Under the pieces are notes generated by a model. The model did no database searches and had not been told where the DNA came from. It worked only from the letters and a program-made list of their open reading frames with translations. From contig NZ_FOGO01000010.1 in NCBI RefSeq assembly GCF_900111245.1, positions 124,001 to 188,000 on the forward strand: a DNA stretch of 64,000 nucleotides, written 5' to 3'. Position 1 is the stretch's first letter. Each line of letters starts with the position of its first letter. Shown piece by piece: positions 25,919 through 34,419 of the stretch. The DNA is from Streptomyces qinglanensis (GTDB taxonomy: Bacteria > Actinomycetota > Actinomycetes > Streptomycetales > Streptomycetaceae). A program made the position numbers and the translations under genes.

Positions 25919-28063
25919 GTGACGCGCAGCGTGTACGTGACCGGCATCGGCCGCAGCGACGGCCGCCAAGTGGTCGAGCTGGGGGTCATGGAGCTCCTGA
26001 CCCGCCAGGTGGACCGCGTGGGGGTGTTCCGGCCCCTGGTGCACGACGAGCCCGACGAGCTCTATGACCTGCTGCGCAGCCGCTACCGGCTCACCCAGCC
26101 CGCCTCCTCCGTCTTCGGCATGGGGTACGAGGAGGCGGCGGCGCTCCAGGCCGAGCAGGGCACGGACGAGCTGATCTCCCGCCTGGTGGACCGCTACCAC
26201 CAGGTCTCCGACGCCTACGAGGCCGTCCTCGTGCTCGGCACCGACTTCGCCGACACCGGGCTGCCCGCCGAGCTCGCGCTCAACGCGCGGCTCGCGAACG
26301 AGTTCGGGGCCGCCGTGCTGCCGGTCGTCGCCGCCCGCGACCAGGCCCCCGAGGCAGTGGTCGCCGAGGTGCGCAACGCACACGACGCCTACGCCTCGCT
26401 GGGTGCCGACCTGATCGCGATGGTCGCCAACCGGGTGGCCGACCCCGAGGCCGCGGCAGCCGTGCGCGGACTGGCCGAGCGGCTGCCCGAGCCGGTGTTC
26501 GTGCTGCCGGAGGAGCCCGCGCTGGCCGCGCCCACGGTGGCCCAGGTCAAGGAGGCGACCGCGGCGAAGATACTGCTCGGGGACCACGCCGGACTCTCCC
26601 GCGACGTCCGCAACCTGGTCTTCGGCGGAGCCCACCTGCCCGTCTTCCTGCCCGCACTCACCGAGGGCTGTCTGGTGGTCACCCCCGGCGACCGCTCGGA
26701 CCTGCTCATCGGGGCGCTGGCCGCGCACTCCGCCGGCTCCCCCGCCATCGCCGGCGTCCTGCTCACCCTGGACGAGCGCCCCGACGACCAGACGCTGGCG
26801 CTGGCCGCGCGGCTGGCGCCCGGCACACCGGTGCTGGTGGTCCCGGAGGGGTCGATGCCGACCGCGGACGCGCTGCTGTCCCTGGAGGGGAAGCTGACCG
26901 CCGCCACCCCGCGGAAGGCCGAGATCGCGCTGGGGCTGTTCGAGACCCACGTGGACGCCGCCCAGCTCTCGGCCCAGCTCTCGGTGGAGCGCAGCGAGCG
27001 GGTCACGCCGATGATGTTCGAGCACGAGCTGGTGGAGCGCTCACGCGCGGCACGGCGGCACATCGTGCTGCCGGAGGGCACCGAGGAGCGGGTGCTGCGC
27101 GCGGCCGAGGTGCTGCTGCGGCGCAACATCTGCGACCTGACGCTGCTGGGCGACCCGGCGGTGATCCGCAAGCGCGCCGCCGAGCTGAGCATCGGCCTCG
27201 ACCTGCCGGCCGGCGACGAGACCCCCGCCGACCCCCTCTCCGGCCCGGGCGGCGCCACCGCGCGCATCGTCGATCCGCAGACCTCCCCGCTGCGGGAGCG
27301 CTTCGCCGAGGTGTACGCGGCGCTGCGCGCGCACAAGGGCGTCACCTACGAGCTGGCCCACGACGTGGTCTCCGACGTGTCCTACTTCGGCACGCTCATG
27401 GTCAACGAGGGCCTGGCAGACGGCATGGTCTCCGGTGCCGTGCACTCGACGGCGGCGACGGTCCGCCCGGCCTTCGAGATCATCCGCACCCGGCCGGACG
27501 CCTCGATCGTCTCCTCGGTGTTCTTCATGTGCCTGGCCGACCGGGTGCTGGTCTACGGGGACTGCGCCGTGGTGCCGGACCCGGGCGCCGAGCAGCTCGC
27601 CGACATCGCGATCCAGTCGGCGACCACCGCGGCCCGGTTCGGGGTGGAGCCGAGGGTCGCGATGCTGTCGTACTCGACCGGCACCTCGGGCTCGGGCGCC
27701 GACGTGGACAAGGTGCGGCGGGCCACCGAGCTGGTCCGCGAGCGCCGCCCGGACCTCCTGACGGAGGGACCCATCCAGTACGACGCGGCCGTGGAGCCCT
27801 CGGTCGCCGCCACCAAGCTGCCCGGCTCCGCGGTGGCAGGGCAGGCGACCGTGCTGGTCTTCCCGGATCTGAACACCGGCAACAACACCTACAAGGCCGT
27901 GCAGCGCTCGGCCGGGGCCATCGCCGTGGGCCCCGTGCTCCAGGGGCTGCGCAAGCCGGTCAACGACCTGAGCCGCGGTGCCCTGGTGCAGGACATCGTC
28001 AACACGGTCGCGATCACCGCGGTCCAGGCGCAGGACGCGTTCCCGCACGGCTCCGGCGGCTGA
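25919..28063 (+). CDS. pta: phosphate acetyltransferase, long form
   Basis: A 714-residue Pta that converts acetyl-CoA and phosphate to acetyl phosphate. An N-terminal P-loop-like (BioD-like) region and DRTGG domain cover about 1-370, and the catalytic PTA domain about 385-714 (YFGTLMVNEGLADGMVSGAV, then YSTGTSGSGAD and NTGNNTYKAVQR). GTG at 25919 has CCGGAGGA about 8 nt upstream and begins the family-typical VTRSVYVTGIG. It is the first gene of pta-ackA-pyk. The long form is usual in Streptomyces and allosterically controlled in enterobacteria. Confidence 0.95.
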   Translation: MTRSVYVTGIGRSDGRQVVELGVMELLTRQVDRVGVFRPLVHDEPDELYDLLRSRYRLTQPASSVFGMGYEEAAALQAEQGTDELISRLVDRYHQVSDAYEAVLVLGTDFADTGLPAELALNARLANEFGAAVLPVVAARDQAPEAVVAEVRNAHDAYASLGADLIAMVANRVADPEAAAAVRGLAERLPEPVFVLPEEPALAAPTVAQVKEATAAKILLGDHAGLSRDVRNLVFGGAHLPVFLPALTEGCLVVTPGDRSDLLIGALAAHSAGSPAIAGVLLTLDERPDDQTLALAARLAPGTPVLVVPEGSMPTADALLSLEGKLTAATPRKAEIALGLFETHVDAAQLSAQLSVERSERVTPMMFEHELVERSRAARRHIVLPEGTEERVLRAAEVLLRRNICDLTLLGDPAVIRKRAAELSIGLDLPAGDETPADPLSGPGGATARIVDPQTSPLRERFAEVYAALRAHKGVTYELAHDVVSDVSYFGTLMVNEGLADGMVSGAVHSTAATVRPAFEIIRTRPDASIVSSVFFMCLADRVLVYGDCAVVPDPGAEQLADIAIQSATTAARFGVEPRVAMLSYSTGTSGSGADVDKVRRATELVRERRPDLLTEGPIQYDAAVEPSVAATKLPGSAVAGQATVLVFPDLNTGNNTYKAVQRSAGAIAVGPVLQGLRKPVNDLSRGALVQDIVNTVAITAVQAQDAFPHGSGG

Positions 28064-28105
28064 GCGCCGCCCTGTCCCCCGTACCCGCACAGAGAGCACC
28101 CTGCC

Positions 28106-29362
28106 GTGAGCCCCTCCCGGATCCTCGTCCTCAACTCCGGCTCGTCGTCGGTGAAGTACCAGCTGATCGACATGGCGGACCGCAGCCGGCTGGCCGCGGG
28201 CCTCGCCGAACGGATCGGCGAGGAGACCTCGACCGTCACCCACCAGCCGCTCGCCGCCGGGGGCGAGCGGCGCACCCGCACGGGCAGGCTGGCCGACCAC
28301 GGCGCGGCGCTGGGAGCCGTCGCCGAGGAGCTGGCCGCCGACGGACTCGGCCTGGACTCCCCCGAGCTGGCCGCGATCGGCCACCGGGTGGTGCACGGCG
28401 GGCTGCGGCTGACCGAGCCGACGGTGGTGGACGACGCCGTGCTCGAGGAGATCGAGCGACTGGTCCCGGTGGCGCCGCTGCACAATCCGGCGAACCTCAC
28501 CGGCATCCGCACGGCGCAGCGGCTGCGCCCCGACCTGCCGCAGGTCGCCGTCTTCGACACCGCGTTCCACTCCACGATGCCGGAGCACGCGGCCCGCTAC
28601 GCCATCGACACGGAGACCGCCGACGCGCACCGGGTGCGCCGCTACGGCTTCCACGGCACCTCGCACGCCTATGTGTCGCGCAAGGCCGCCGAGCTGCTGG
28701 GCAAGGACCCCGGCGAGGTCAACCTGATCGTGCTGCACCTGGGCAACGGCGCATCGGCCTCCGCGGTGCGCGGCGGGCGGTGCGAGGACACCTCCATGGG
28801 ACTGACCCCCTTGGAAGGGCTGGTGATGGGAACCCGGTCGGGGGACATCGACCCGGCGGTGGTCTTCCACCTCAAGCGGGTGGCCGGAATGGACGCGGAC
28901 GCGGTGGACGAGCTGCTGAACAAGCGCAGCGGCCTGCTGGGGCTGTGCGGCGACAACGACATGCGGGAGATCCGCCGCCGGATCGACGCGGGCGACCGGG
29001 CCGCGGCGCTGGCCTTCGACATCTACATCCACCGGCTGAAGAAGTACATCGGGGCCTATTACGCCGTACTGGGCAGGGTCGACGCCGTCGTCTTCACCGC
29101 AGGCGTCGGCGAGAACGCCGCACCGGTGCGCGAGGCCGCCGTGGCGGGTCTGGCGGAGCTGGGTCTGGCCGTGGACGGCGAGCTGAACACGGCGGCGGGA
29201 AGGGAGGCGCGGCTGATCTCGCCCGGGTACGCGAGAGTGGCCGTGGCCGTGGTTCCGACCGACGAGGAGCTGGAGATCGCAGAGCAGACCTACGCGCTGG
29301 TCGCCCCGAGCCGAGCGGCCCCGACGCCCGGGGGCGCCGCCCCCGAATCGTTCAGTACCTAA
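28106..29362 (+). CDS. ackA: acetate kinase
   Basis: A 418-residue kinase that makes acetate and ATP from acetyl phosphate. Signature 1 (RILVLNSGSSSVKYQLID) opens the protein and signature 2 (YGFHGTSHAYVSRKAAELL) lies near residue 185. The ATP-site loop GVGENAAPVREA is near 330. GTG at 28106 lies 42 bp after pta. The last residues (SRAAPTPGGAAPESFST) form an extra low-complexity tail. The stop is TAA, and only 22 bp separate it from pyk, so the three genes are one operon. Confidence 0.96.
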   Translation: MSPSRILVLNSGSSSVKYQLIDMADRSRLAAGLAERIGEETSTVTHQPLAAGGERRTRTGRLADHGAALGAVAEELAADGLGLDSPELAAIGHRVVHGGLRLTEPTVVDDAVLEEIERLVPVAPLHNPANLTGIRTAQRLRPDLPQVAVFDTAFHSTMPEHAARYAIDTETADAHRVRRYGFHGTSHAYVSRKAAELLGKDPGEVNLIVLHLGNGASASAVRGGRCEDTSMGLTPLEGLVMGTRSGDIDPAVVFHLKRVAGMDADAVDELLNKRSGLLGLCGDNDMREIRRRIDAGDRAAALAFDIYIHRLKKYIGAYYAVLGRVDAVVFTAGVGENAAPVREAAVAGLAELGLAVDGELNTAAGREARLISPGYARVAVAVVPTDEELEIAEQTYALVAPSRAAPTPGGAAPESFST

Positions 29363-29384
29363 ACAAAACGATAGGATCGCCACC

Positions 29385-30806
29385 ATGCGCCGTTCCAAAA
29401 TCGTCTGCACCCTGGGCCCCGCCGTCGACTCCTACGAACAGCTCAAGACGCTGATCGAGGCGGGTATGAACGTGGCCCGGTTCAACATGAGCCACGGCTC
29501 GCACTCCGAGCACGAGGAGCGGTATCACCGCACCCGCAAGGCCGCCGAGGAAACCGGCCGTGCGGTGGGTGTCCTCGCCGACCTGCAGGGCCCCAAGATC
29601 CGGCTGGAGACCTTCGCCGAGGGGCCCGTCGAACTCGTCCGCGGCGAGGAGTTCACCATCACGACCGAGGACGTGGCGGGCGACAAGAGCATCTGCGGCA
29701 CCACCTACAAGGGGCTGCCCGGCGACGTCTCCAAGGGCGACCCCGTGCTGATCAACGACGGGAACGTCGCGCTGCAGGTCGTCGAGGTCGAGGGTCCCCG
29801 GGTCCGCACGATCGTCATCGAGGGCGGTGTCATCTCCGACCACAAGGGGATCAACCTGCCGGGCGCCGCGGTGAACGTGCCCGCGCTCAGCGAGAAGGAC
29901 ATCGAGGACCTGAAGTTCGCGCTCCGGATGGGCGCCGACATGATCGCTCTCTCCTTCGTGCGCAACGCCTCCGACGTGCGCGACGTGCACCGCGTGATGG
30001 ACGAGGTCGGGCGCCGGGTCCCGGTGATCGCCAAGGTCGAGAAGCCGCAGGCCGTCGCCAACATGGAGGAGGTCGTGCTGGCCTTCGACGGCGTGATGGT
30101 GGCGCGTGGCGACCTGGCCGTGGAGTACCCGCTGGAACAGGTCCCGATGGTGCAGAAGCGACTCGTGGAGCTGTGCCGCCGCAACGCCAAGCCGGTGATC
30201 GTGGCGACCCAGATGATGGAGTCCATGATCACCAACTCCCGGCCCACCCGCGCGGAGGCCAGCGACGTCGCCAACGCGGTGCTGGACGGTGCCGATGCGG
30301 TGATGCTCTCGGCCGAGTCCTCGGTGGGCCAGTACCCGATCGAGACCGTCAAGACGATGTCGAAGATCGTGCAGGCCGCCGAGGAGGAACTGCTCGGCCG
30401 CGGCCTGCAGCCGCTGGTGCCCGGCAAGAAGCCACGCACCCAGGGCGGTTCGGTCGCCCGCGCGGCCTGCGAGATGGCCGACTTCCTGGACGGCAAGGCC
30501 CTGGTGGCCTTCACCAAGTCCGGCGACACGGCCCGGCGGCTGTCCCGCTACCGGGTCGGCCAGCCCATCCTCGCCTTCACCACGGAGGCGGCCACCGCCA
30601 ACCAGTTGACGCTGAGCTGGGGTGTGGAGACGTTCGTGGTCAAGCACGTCGACCACACCGACGAGATGGTCGACCTCGTCGACGCCGAACTGCTGCGGCT
30701 GCAGCGGTTCGAGACCGGTGACACGATGCTGATCACCGCAGGCTCCCCGCCCGGCGTTCCGGGCACCACCAACATGGTCCGCGTCCACCACCTGGGCGCC
30801 GCCTGA
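29385..30806 (+). CDS. pyk: pyruvate kinase
   Basis: A 473-residue enzyme that transfers phosphate from PEP to ADP. Motifs: MRRSKIVCTLGPA, NVARFNMSHG, DLQGPKIRLE, the active-site block PVIAKVEKPQAVANMEEV, DGVMVARGDLAVE, and MLSAESSVGQYPIE. The C-terminal allosteric domain is complete. ATG at 29385 follows an AGGAT site. Co-transcribed with pta and ackA; from memory this is the pyk2 locus of S. coelicolor. Two hairpins follow, including a 17-bp-stem terminator. Confidence 0.96.
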   Translation: MRRSKIVCTLGPAVDSYEQLKTLIEAGMNVARFNMSHGSHSEHEERYHRTRKAAEETGRAVGVLADLQGPKIRLETFAEGPVELVRGEEFTITTEDVAGDKSICGTTYKGLPGDVSKGDPVLINDGNVALQVVEVEGPRVRTIVIEGGVISDHKGINLPGAAVNVPALSEKDIEDLKFALRMGADMIALSFVRNASDVRDVHRVMDEVGRRVPVIAKVEKPQAVANMEEVVLAFDGVMVARGDLAVEYPLEQVPMVQKRLVELCRRNAKPVIVATQMMESMITNSRPTRAEASDVANAVLDGADAVMLSAESSVGQYPIETVKTMSKIVQAAEEELLGRGLQPLVPGKKPRTQGGSVARAACEMADFLDGKALVAFTKSGDTARRLSRYRVGQPILAFTTEAATANQLTLSWGVETFVVKHVDHTDEMVDLVDAELLRLQRFETGDTMLITAGSPPGVPGTTNMVRVHHLGAA

Positions 30807-30829
30807 TCCGCTGACGGGTGCCCGCACCC

Positions 30830-30860
30830 GGCGCCTCCGGGCGCCGGATGCGGAGGCGCC
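30830..30860 (+). terminator. first hairpin after pyk
   Basis: 9-bp arms GGCGCCTCC and GGAGGCGCC with a 13-base GC-rich loop. It lies just before a stronger hairpin, forming a tandem terminator. Confidence 0.55.
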
Positions 30861-30873
30861 CGACCGGACCGGC

Positions 30874-30911
30874 GAGAAGTCCCGCACCCTGGGCAGGGTG
30901 CGGGACTTCTC
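30874..30911 (+). terminator. strong hairpin ending the pta-ackA-pyk operon
   Basis: Perfect 17-bp arms (GAGAAGTCCCGCACCCT and its complement) with the loop GGGC. It also lies 27 bp downstream of the minus-strand gene stop at 30938, so it may act in both directions. Confidence 0.88.
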
Positions 30912-30937
30912 GTGACGGGGCGCCTGCTGTCCGGGGC

Positions 30938-32422
30938 CTACCGGCTGACGTACTGGTGCAGTCCGGGAATCGTCAGGGTGCCGCCGAACTGGCCCGCCTG
31001 CCGTACCGACACATCGGTGAAGTAGGCGAAGGGCACATTGATCGGCGGAGGGGTCTCGGGACTGAAGGTGATCGGGATGAGCCCGAACAGCTTGCCCTTC
31101 AGCTCCTCGGTGTACATGGTCACCTTGCCGCCGCGGATGGTCGACCGGGATCCCTCGGCGGCCTGCACGTGGTAGGTCACGCCGTCGGCCTGCACTGTCT
31201 GGTGCAGATCGCCGATGTCCAGCGCGTCGGCGGTGAACTTGAGGGCCTGCTTGGTCTTCCCGTTGGGCATGGTGATGTTGACGACCCCCTGGTAGTCGAG
31301 GCCCATCAGCGTCAGCGAGGACGCCTCCAGGTGCCAGGGGTCGTTGGGAACCTGGGCCGGGGTCTGCTCGCCGGTCCCCTCGACGTCCATCTTCTCGGGG
31401 CACGGGAAGGGCTTGCCGGCGTCCTTCTCGGGGTCGTAGTCGCGGGCGGTGCCGTCCTTCGCGTCGGCACCGGCGCCGGAGTCCTCGCCCGGCTTGCCGT
31501 CCTTGTCTTCCTTCTCGTCCCCGGTCTTCTTGCCGTCCTTGGCGCCCTTGGCGTCCTTGCCGTCCTTGTCGGACCCGCTCGCGGCGCCGCTCCCGTCGGC
31601 CTTCTCGGTCCGGTCGGCCGTGCCACCGCCGTCCGATCCGCGCTCGGACTTCGCGGCACCGCCGGACGAGGAGCTCGCGTCCCCGGAGTCCCCGGCATCC
31701 CCGGAGCCCTCCGAGGGGCTGGGCGTGGGACTGCCGGAGGGTTCGTCGGCGGGCTCGTCGGTGTCCTCGCCCTTGTCCGGGTGGAGGAGGTCGTCGAGCG
31801 TGTTGCCCACCCCCAGCGGGTCGTACCAGGGGTTCTCCTCCTCGTCGTCCTGCGCGCTCTCCTCGGCCTCGGCGGACGGCGAGGGCGAGGTGGCGGGCTT
31901 CTCGGAGGCGGTCTTCCCGGAGGGGGCGGCAGAACCGGAGGATCCGGACGGCTTGTCGCCGTCGGTCCCGGCATCGGAGTCGCCGTCCTCGGACTTCCCG
32001 TCCGAGTCCTTCTCGCCGTCGGCCTTCCCGGCGGCTTCCTCGGCGGCCTTCTCCCGCTCGGCCTGCTTGCGGGCCAGCTCCTTCTTGAGCTTCTCGGCCC
32101 GCTCCTTGCGCTCGGCCTTCTCCTCCTCGGTCTCCTGCTGCTCGGATATGGAGACGCAGGAGTCGCCCTTGAAGGGGTTCTTGGGGAGCGGCTTGGCGTT
32201 GGCGAGCTGCGGAGTGAGTCCGACTCCCAGCAGGACGGCCGAGGGCATCGCGGCCAGGGCGACCGCCTTGCCGGCCGGCAGATGGAACCGGGTCAGCAGC
32301 GGCTTCCTGGGGGCGGCGTGCCGGGGTCCGGCTCTGCCCCGGGCACCCGACGCGGCGCCCGGGCGCGCGCCCTCCCCTTCGTGGACCTCGTCACCCGGCA
32401 CGGTGCCTCCCGTTCCCGTCAT
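30938..32422 (-). CDS. membrane-anchored protein with long acidic linker and DUF6230-like C-terminal domain
   Basis: A 494-residue protein. A basic N-terminus and hydrophobic segment (about 52-75, KAVALAAMPSAVLLGVGL) suggest a signal or anchor. Residues 95-135 are a charged helix rich in Glu, Lys and Arg. About 135-360 is low-complexity Asp/Ser/Gly/Lys linker. The last 140 residues form a compact domain ending FTDV-x2-R-x6-GT-x4-GLH-x2-V, the same ending as the DUF6230 protein two genes upstream. ATG at 32422 overlaps the DUF6114 gene by 32 bp, so translation is coupled. The function is unknown; probably a surface component. Confidence 0.75.
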   Translation of the reverse strand: MTGTGGTVPGDEVHEGEGARPGAASGARGRAGPRHAAPRKPLLTRFHLPAGKAVALAAMPSAVLLGVGLTPQLANAKPLPKNPFKGDSCVSISEQQETEEEKAERKERAEKLKKELARKQAEREKAAEEAAGKADGEKDSDGKSEDGDSDAGTDGDKPSGSSGSAAPSGKTASEKPATSPSPSAEAEESAQDDEEENPWYDPLGVGNTLDDLLHPDKGEDTDEPADEPSGSPTPSPSEGSGDAGDSGDASSSSGGAAKSERGSDGGGTADRTEKADGSGAASGSDKDGKDAKGAKDGKKTGDEKEDKDGKPGEDSGAGADAKDGTARDYDPEKDAGKPFPCPEKMDVEGTGEQTPAQVPNDPWHLEASSLTLMGLDYQGVVNITMPNGKTKQALKFTADALDIGDLHQTVQADGVTYHVQAAEGSRSTIRGGKVTMYTEELKGKLFGLIPITFSPETPPPINVPFAYFTDVSVRQAGQFGGTLTIPGLHQYVSR

Positions 32423-32993
32423 ACGCGTCGACCCCGTCCGCGGGGGACGCTCCAGAGACTGCTGTGTTGTCGCTCGCCGGCCCCGTTCCGTCGTCCGTAC
32501 CGGCATCCTCCGCGGGGTGCTCGGCCTCCTCGGCGCGGTCGGCCCGCTCCGTGCGCTCGGCCCGCTCGGCCGGCGCGGTGGGCTCGGCCGCGACCGTCTT
32601 GCCCGGGACCCAGGAGACGCCCAGCGCTCCACCGATCAGTCCGAGCAGGAAGCCGATCAGGAAGGCGCCGAAGTTGGAGACGACGAGGGAGACCAGCGCG
32701 AGGAGGATCGCGGCCACGCCTGCGAACACCCGCGACTGGGGCTGGAACCACATGGTCAGTCCGAGCACGACCAGCAGCACGCCGATGATCAGCGAGCCCG
32801 CGCCCGCGGTCGTCGACATCCGGATGGTCAGGGACCCCAGAGTGAGGTTCTGGTAAGGGACGTACATGATCGGGATGCCCGCCAGCAGCGTCAGCATCCC
32901 GCCCCAGAACGGGCGCTGGCCGCGCCAGTGCCGGAAGGACTGCCTCTTGTGGCCGAATCCGGTCGTCAGACTCTGTCGCGTGTCGGCGCTCAT
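32391..32993 (-). CDS. DUF6114 integral membrane protein
   Basis: A 200-residue protein with four closely packed hydrophobic segments (about 28-52, 62-80, 85-105 and 108-130). A cytoplasmic acidic tail of about 65 residues, rich in Glu, Ala, Arg and Asp, follows. The opening (GQRPFWGGMLTLLAGIPIMYVPY) is the DUF6114 hallmark in Streptomyces. GAGGAG precedes the ATG at 32993. It is the middle gene of a three-gene operon and overlaps the next gene by 32 bp. The family has no assigned function; it may hold or export its two partners. Confidence 0.85.
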   Translation of the reverse strand: MSADTRQSLTTGFGHKRQSFRHWRGQRPFWGGMLTLLAGIPIMYVPYQNLTLGSLTIRMSTTAGAGSLIIGVLLVVLGLTMWFQPQSRVFAGVAAILLALVSLVVSNFGAFLIGFLLGLIGGALGVSWVPGKTVAAEPTAPAERAERTERADRAEEAEHPAEDAGTDDGTGPASDNTAVSGASPADGVDAYDGNGRHRAG

Positions 32994-33108
32994 GGTACGG
33001 GGCTCCTCGGAACTGGCACAGAACTTGCTGGTGTGGAGCGGACCCTACGGGTGCGGAGGTGCGGTCGGAGCGGGTGCCCTCGCCCTCCGCACCCGCGGGA
33101 GGCTCACA

Positions 33109-33726
33109 TCAGTAGCACTCGGACTTGCCCTTCTTGACGCTCATGTGCAGACCACTGAGCTTGAAGGTGCCTGCGGTGGTCGCCCACGCGCGCTGCTTCA
33201 CGTCGGTGAACCGGACGCTCTCCGCCTGCTGGGCGAAGGAGCCCTTGGCGTAGGCGTCGCCCTTGTGCGGACCGGGACCCTTGGTGGTCTTGTCCGTGCT
33301 GACGCCGATGTCGATGTTCTTGAACGTGGCGTTCGCGTACAGGTCGTCGGCGTCGATGTAGAGCTTCTTCGCCTCGACGCGCGGACCGCCGTTGCCGCCG
33401 GCGCTCAGCTTCATCGAGACATCGCCGAAGACCGGGACCGGAACGACGACCGACTGGCAGAGATTGCGTATCTTCGCCGAGTTCATGCCGACGACGGCGA
33501 CGGGCTTCTTGCCCTTCTCCGTGCTGTCGAGCGCGCCGTACTGGACGAAACCGGTGCCGTCCAGCTGATCCGCCGTCACCTTGAACTGCTGGCCGGAGAC
33601 GCTGAACGACGCCGCCAGCGCACCCTGCGAGAGGGCGACACCGATCGCTGCCGTAGCGGCCACGCTCGGCACCATGACTACGGCGAACCGCTTCCATCTG
33701 GTCCCGCCACGAGCCAGGGACTCCAT
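33109..33726 (-). CDS. DUF6230 secreted protein
   Basis: A 205-residue protein with an N-terminal membrane or signal segment (about 14-35, cleavage ALA-AS) and a beta-rich exported domain beginning FSVSGQQFKVTADQLDGTGFVQYG. It ends in the motif FTDV-x2-R-x6-GT-x4-GLH-x2-V and a final SECY. Some databases once called this family cholesterol esterase, but no Ser-His-Asp hydrolase motif is visible. GGAGG lies 7 nt before the ATG at 33726. It is first in the operon with DUF6114 and the acidic-linker protein. It pairs with DUF6114 across Streptomyces, from memory. Confidence 0.85.
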   Translation of the reverse strand: MESLARGGTRWKRFAVVMVPSVAATAAIGVALSQGALAASFSVSGQQFKVTADQLDGTGFVQYGALDSTEKGKKPVAVVGMNSAKIRNLCQSVVVPVPVFGDVSMKLSAGGNGGPRVEAKKLYIDADDLYANATFKNIDIGVSTDKTTKGPGPHKGDAYAKGSFAQQAESVRFTDVKQRAWATTAGTFKLSGLHMSVKKGKSECY

Positions 33727-34180
33727 GACTTTCCTCCTTCTCGGACGTACATCTCCGGCTCGGAGAGCCGTGCCGCCTGTGCTCAGCGGGCCGCTCCTGC
33801 CGTGGGGGTACCTCCCGGCCACCTGGCTGGGGAGGGAGACGAGCTACGTCCTCGGAACGGAGAGCGCCAACGTCGTCCATGCCGTCCTCACGCACGTCAC
33901 GTCCGAGTTGTTGACGATCACCCCCGAGCGACAACCACGGGCCACGCTCTCGCGCAACCTTGCTTTGAAGGACAGGCCCTGCCGTGGAGCAGGGACCCCC
34001 CTGTCCTGAGGACCGGCGGGTGGAACGGATGTTGGGTGATGCATGTGGTGCAGATGGTGCGATGCCGGTCCACTCGGTGGGGAACCATCGACCACGGCGC
34101 CGAATGGATGCCGGGCTGCGGTGCGATGGACCGAGCGTGGCCGATCGTGGTGCATCTGAGCCCGCCGCACAAGGGGGTTC

Positions 34181-34196
34181 GTTACTTACGAGTAAC
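34181..34196. promoter_or_regulatory. palindromic operator candidate GTTACTTACGAGTAAC
   Basis: Perfect 6-4-6 inverted repeat, 455 bp upstream of the DUF6230 start. Its AT-rich core stands out from the surroundings and resembles TetR-type or similar operators in Streptomyces. Confidence 0.45.
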
Positions 34197-34325
34197 GGCT
34201 GGATAACCCGGAAGCCGTCGCGGGGTACCGATCGGCGACGGAGAGTCGTGAAAGGGGGTGGGGGCGAAACCGTGTCAACCGGGCAAGCCGGGAGGTTTTC
34301 GCCAGATTTCGCTACGGTGCGTAAG

Positions 34326-34365
34326 GGCGGCCGCGATTACCAAGTTTTGGTAAAGCGCGGCCGCC
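34326..34365 (-). terminator. strong hairpin after the YbbN-like gene
   Basis: GGCGGCCGCG and CGCGGCCGCC outer arms, with an inner TTACCAA/TTGGTAA stem and the loop GTT, 55 bp beyond the minus-strand stop at 34420. Confidence 0.8.
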
Positions 34366-34419
34366 GTTGTCGCTAAATCAATGAGTTGCGGCGCCTGTGT
34401 GACCGTCGGTACGGGCAGG

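Larger units (their letters stand above)
33727..34419. other. 693-bp gap upstream of the DUF6230 operon
   Basis: No convincing gene: the open frames lack homology and coding bias. Base composition is less GC-biased than elsewhere at 33880-34260. It carries the palindrome at 34181-34196 and the ybbN terminator at 34326-34365, and presumably the DUF6230 promoter. Confidence 0.6.

Noticed and set aside
33984..34376. 130-residue frame in the DUF6230 upstream gap
   Set aside because: Runs through a palindrome and a terminator hairpin and lacks coding bias.
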